Shown here in pieces: positions 4,683-6,235 of a DNA stretch of 6,235 nucleotides (positions within the stretch are counted from its first letter, which is position 1; each line of letters starts with the position of its first letter). The DNA comes from Thermoplasmata archaeon (GTDB taxonomy: Archaea > Thermoplasmatota > Thermoplasmata > Thermoplasmatales > Thermoplasmataceae). The notes below the pieces were generated by a model. It ran no database searches. It was not told the DNA's origin and saw only the letters and a list, made by a program, of their open reading frames with translations. The DNA is taken from contig JAKAAK010000192.1 in NCBI GenBank assembly GCA_021797025.1, positions 1 to 6,235 on the forward strand, given 5' to 3'. The position numbers and the translations under genes are program-made.

Positions 4683-5946
4683 GGAGAAGTATTGGAAATT
4701 TACTATAGCTTCATTTATAGGTGTGTTGTTGTTCGCCTTTGATTTCGAATTGTTTTTAGCAAGTATACCTGGTTTGATTACGCTGTTCCATTTCAGTTTG
4801 AATGAAATAGATATAATTGATGATACAGCATTTGGTATATCTGCTATTGCTGCTTTTAGCTTTGGACCATTAGCAGATAAATACGGAAGGAAATTATTAT
4901 TTATGATAACTATACTAATTTATTCAGTAGGCTCATTTTTCACAGCATTATCTGTTTCAGTTATAGATTTTGTTTTTTCAAGGAGCGTTGTTTCTGTAGG
5001 TACAGGCCCTGATGAGCCATTAGGATTTACACTGACAGCCGAAACTGCACCTCCCAGCAAGAGGGGAAGGCAGATGCTGGTGGTTTCTATAGGATTTCCA
5101 TTGGGACAGGCTATCGGAGCTGCTTTAGTTTATTTGTTTGTTTTGCATTCTATATACCTACCATATGTATTTTTTATAGGAATTCTGCCGGCATTATTTT
5201 TGCTTTATATGAGAAAAGGATTGCCAGAAACTGAAAGATTTAAGGATATGGATAAAGCTAGGAAGGAAATAGAGGAAAATAAAAAAGGGATTCAAACAGA
5301 ATATAAGATAAATACGAAGGAACTAAGAAAAAATTCGTATAGGCAATTATTTGATACCGATTTAAGAAGGAAAAGCATTTTAACTGCAATATATACCACT
5401 ATAATAGCTGGTAACGTAGCAATATCATTAATAGCGCTTCCAATATATTATGTGGATATAAAACACATTACATTTGTTTCTACCTTATCATTTGAGTTTA
5501 TTTCTTATGCCATAGCTGCAATTGGATATGTTATTGTTGCTATGGCCGGAAATAAATTAGGCAGAAGGAATATAATAGTCATATTTTTAATCTTAACATT
5601 TTTGTCCATATTCGGGATAATATTAGCAACAGGTATCTATGTTCTTATCTTTAATATCCTGTTTATATTTTTCCTGTTCTCACAGTATGCAGCATGGCCT
5701 TTCTACGTTAATGAAATGTATCCCACAAGGGTAAGAGCATCTGCAAGTACATTTGGTTATGGCTTCCAATGGCTCGGTAATATAATATTTCCAACAACCA
5801 TACTAACAATAGTGTCTATTACAATTGGGAACTGGTTGTTAGCCATAATAACAGCAATGTCAATTCCAATACTAGCGTCTATAATAGTTGCGGCTCTTTT
5901 ACCAAAAGATAATCCAACGGCTGTACTGGAAGAAAATGCTATTTAA
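4681..5946 (+). CDS. MFS-family transporter (12 membrane helices)
   Basis: The 421-residue protein has the length and helix pattern of the major facilitator superfamily. Six helices (about 8-26, 49-67, 73-92, 96-116, 133-155, 160-178) are followed by a charged cytoplasmic loop (179-232), then six more (about 233-255, 265-289, 298-316, 318-337, 357-382, 386-408). Signature motifs are present: GPLADKYGRK after helix 2 (62-71), an acidic residue in helix 1 (Asp21 or Glu23 in FDFELF), ETAPPSKRGR between helices 4 and 5 (121-130), LPETERF after helix 6 (181-187), GNKLGRRN between helices 8 and 9 (290-297) and NEMYPTRVRASA before helix 11 (344-355). These belong to the sugar-porter/metabolite:H+ symporter type, so proton-coupled import of an organic acid or small metabolite across the cytoplasmic membrane is likely. 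The substrate is not readable. An amidohydrolase substrate is an attractive guess because both genes are on the same strand and largely AT-rich, but they are 2.4 kb apart and not one operon. Confidence 0.88.
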   Translation: MEKYWKFTIASFIGVLLFAFDFELFLASIPGLITLFHFSLNEIDIIDDTAFGISAIAAFSFGPLADKYGRKLLFMITILIYSVGSFFTALSVSVIDFVFSRSVVSVGTGPDEPLGFTLTAETAPPSKRGRQMLVVSIGFPLGQAIGAALVYLFVLHSIYLPYVFFIGILPALFLLYMRKGLPETERFKDMDKARKEIEENKKGIQTEYKINTKELRKNSYRQLFDTDLRRKSILTAIYTTIIAGNVAISLIALPIYYVDIKHITFVSTLSFEFISYAIAAIGYVIVAMAGNKLGRRNIIVIFLILTFLSIFGIILATGIYVLIFNILFIFFLFSQYAAWPFYVNEMYPTRVRASASTFGYGFQWLGNIIFPTTILTIVSITIGNWLLAIITAMSIPILASIIVAALLPKDNPTAVLEENAI

Positions 5947-5977
5947 GGTTAAAAATTACGGCTTCATTTTTTCTTCC
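5928..5977. terminator. imperfect inverted repeat across the convergent gene ends
   Basis: GGAAGAAAATG (5928-5938) pairs with CATTTTTTCTTCC (5965-5977) apart from a two-base bulge, around a 26-base loop that contains both stop codons. It could help terminate both convergent transcripts. The arms encode LEEN at the end of the MFS protein and LEEKM at the end of its neighbour, so the pairing may simply come from similar codons on opposite strands. Confidence 0.3.
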
Positions 5978-6235
5978 AATATTTTTAATGCGACTACCAG
6001 TACAAGAACACCGCCAAAATATGCTGCAATCTTTATTGCATCAATTATCTCTTTATAAGTTGCCCCTAAGGTTACGGCTTGATCTATTGAATGAGAAATA
6101 GCTGTTTCGTTCATTAAAGCTGAAACGACAGCCAATCTTATTAAACCTGTTTCCTTGCCTCCAAGTGAGTTATTTGTTATTGTATTATTCCAAAGTTGAA
6201 ACATAATTTCTAATGTCTTTGGGTCATCATTTGAC
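5956..6235 (-). CDS. carboxymuconolactone decarboxylase/AhpD-like protein, 5' end outside the window
   Basis: The minus-strand frame is open from the right edge to TAA at 5958-5956. The ATG at 6204 is internal, because in-frame codons before it (SNDDPKTLEIMFQLW) look like the family's N-terminal helix. At least 92 residues are present. The layout fits CMD domains of about 100-130 residues: a helix with SLGGKETGLIRLAVVSALM, a central helix with the conserved His in ISHSIDQAV, then LGATYKEIIDAIKIAAYFGG and a final amphipathic helix. AhpD-type members use CxxCxxxH as a thiol redox site. Here the two Cys positions, seven and four residues before the His, are Met and Thr. A peroxidase role is therefore unlikely, and a non-thiol function such as decarboxylase or isomerase-like chemistry, or a structural role, is possible. 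The gene converges with the MFS gene, with nine bases between stops, and its promoter lies outside the window. Confidence 0.75.
   Translation of the reverse strand, partial: SNDDPKTLEIMFQLWNNTITNNSLGGKETGLIRLAVVSALMNETAISHSIDQAVTLGATYKEIIDAIKIAAYFGGVLVLVVALKILEEKMKP

Overview
The window looks like chromosomal DNA of an archaeon, most likely an acidophile of the Thermoplasmatales group. This rests on AT-rich DNA with ATA/AGA/AGG-rich codon use, TATA boxes placed about 20-30 bases before start codons that mostly lack a ribosome binding site (leaderless mRNAs), an archaeal-type peptide-binding-protein remnant, and an integrase-type transposase remnant. The assignment is an inference; no rRNA or other taxonomic marker is present.

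Layout, left to right. Positions 1-190 are mostly AT-rich spacer, with a possible minus-strand gene start running off the left edge. Positions 191-735 hold the broken C-terminal end of an ABC-transporter solute-binding protein. Positions 826-2262 encode a complete hydantoinase/dihydropyrimidinase-type amidohydrolase with its own TATA box and all expected metal ligands. Positions 2263-2557 are spacer with a possible transporter scrap. Positions 2558-3907 (minus strand) encode a complete FAD-dependent oxidoreductase of the fumarate reductase/ketosteroid dehydrogenase flavoprotein superfamily. Positions 3908-4680 are a graveyard: an MFS-transporter scrap, then the two ends of a DDE (rve) transposase whose middle is missing, with short direct and inverted repeats. 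Positions 4681-5946 encode a complete 12-helix MFS transporter. A carboxymuconolactone decarboxylase/AhpD-like protein converges on it from the right and runs off the edge (5956-6235, minus).

The likely theme is uptake and breakdown of small organic compounds. The MFS permease could import a cyclic amide or organic acid, and the amidohydrolase could open a cyclic amide ring; the flavoprotein and the CMD-like protein are redox or catabolic accessories. Only the amidohydrolase chemistry is well supported, and the functional link is inferred from proximity. In hand-counted lines the flavoprotein gene is mostly richer in G+C than the amidohydrolase and much of the MFS gene, and a 15-base AT-rich repeat lies on each side of the flavoprotein/remnant block, so that block may be a later insertion.

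I do not see a clear new defence or RNA system. The points most worth checking are the composite insertion block, the transposon remnant ending exactly at the MFS start codon, the MFS scraps on both sides of the flavoprotein gene, and the cysteine-free CMD/AhpD-like protein.
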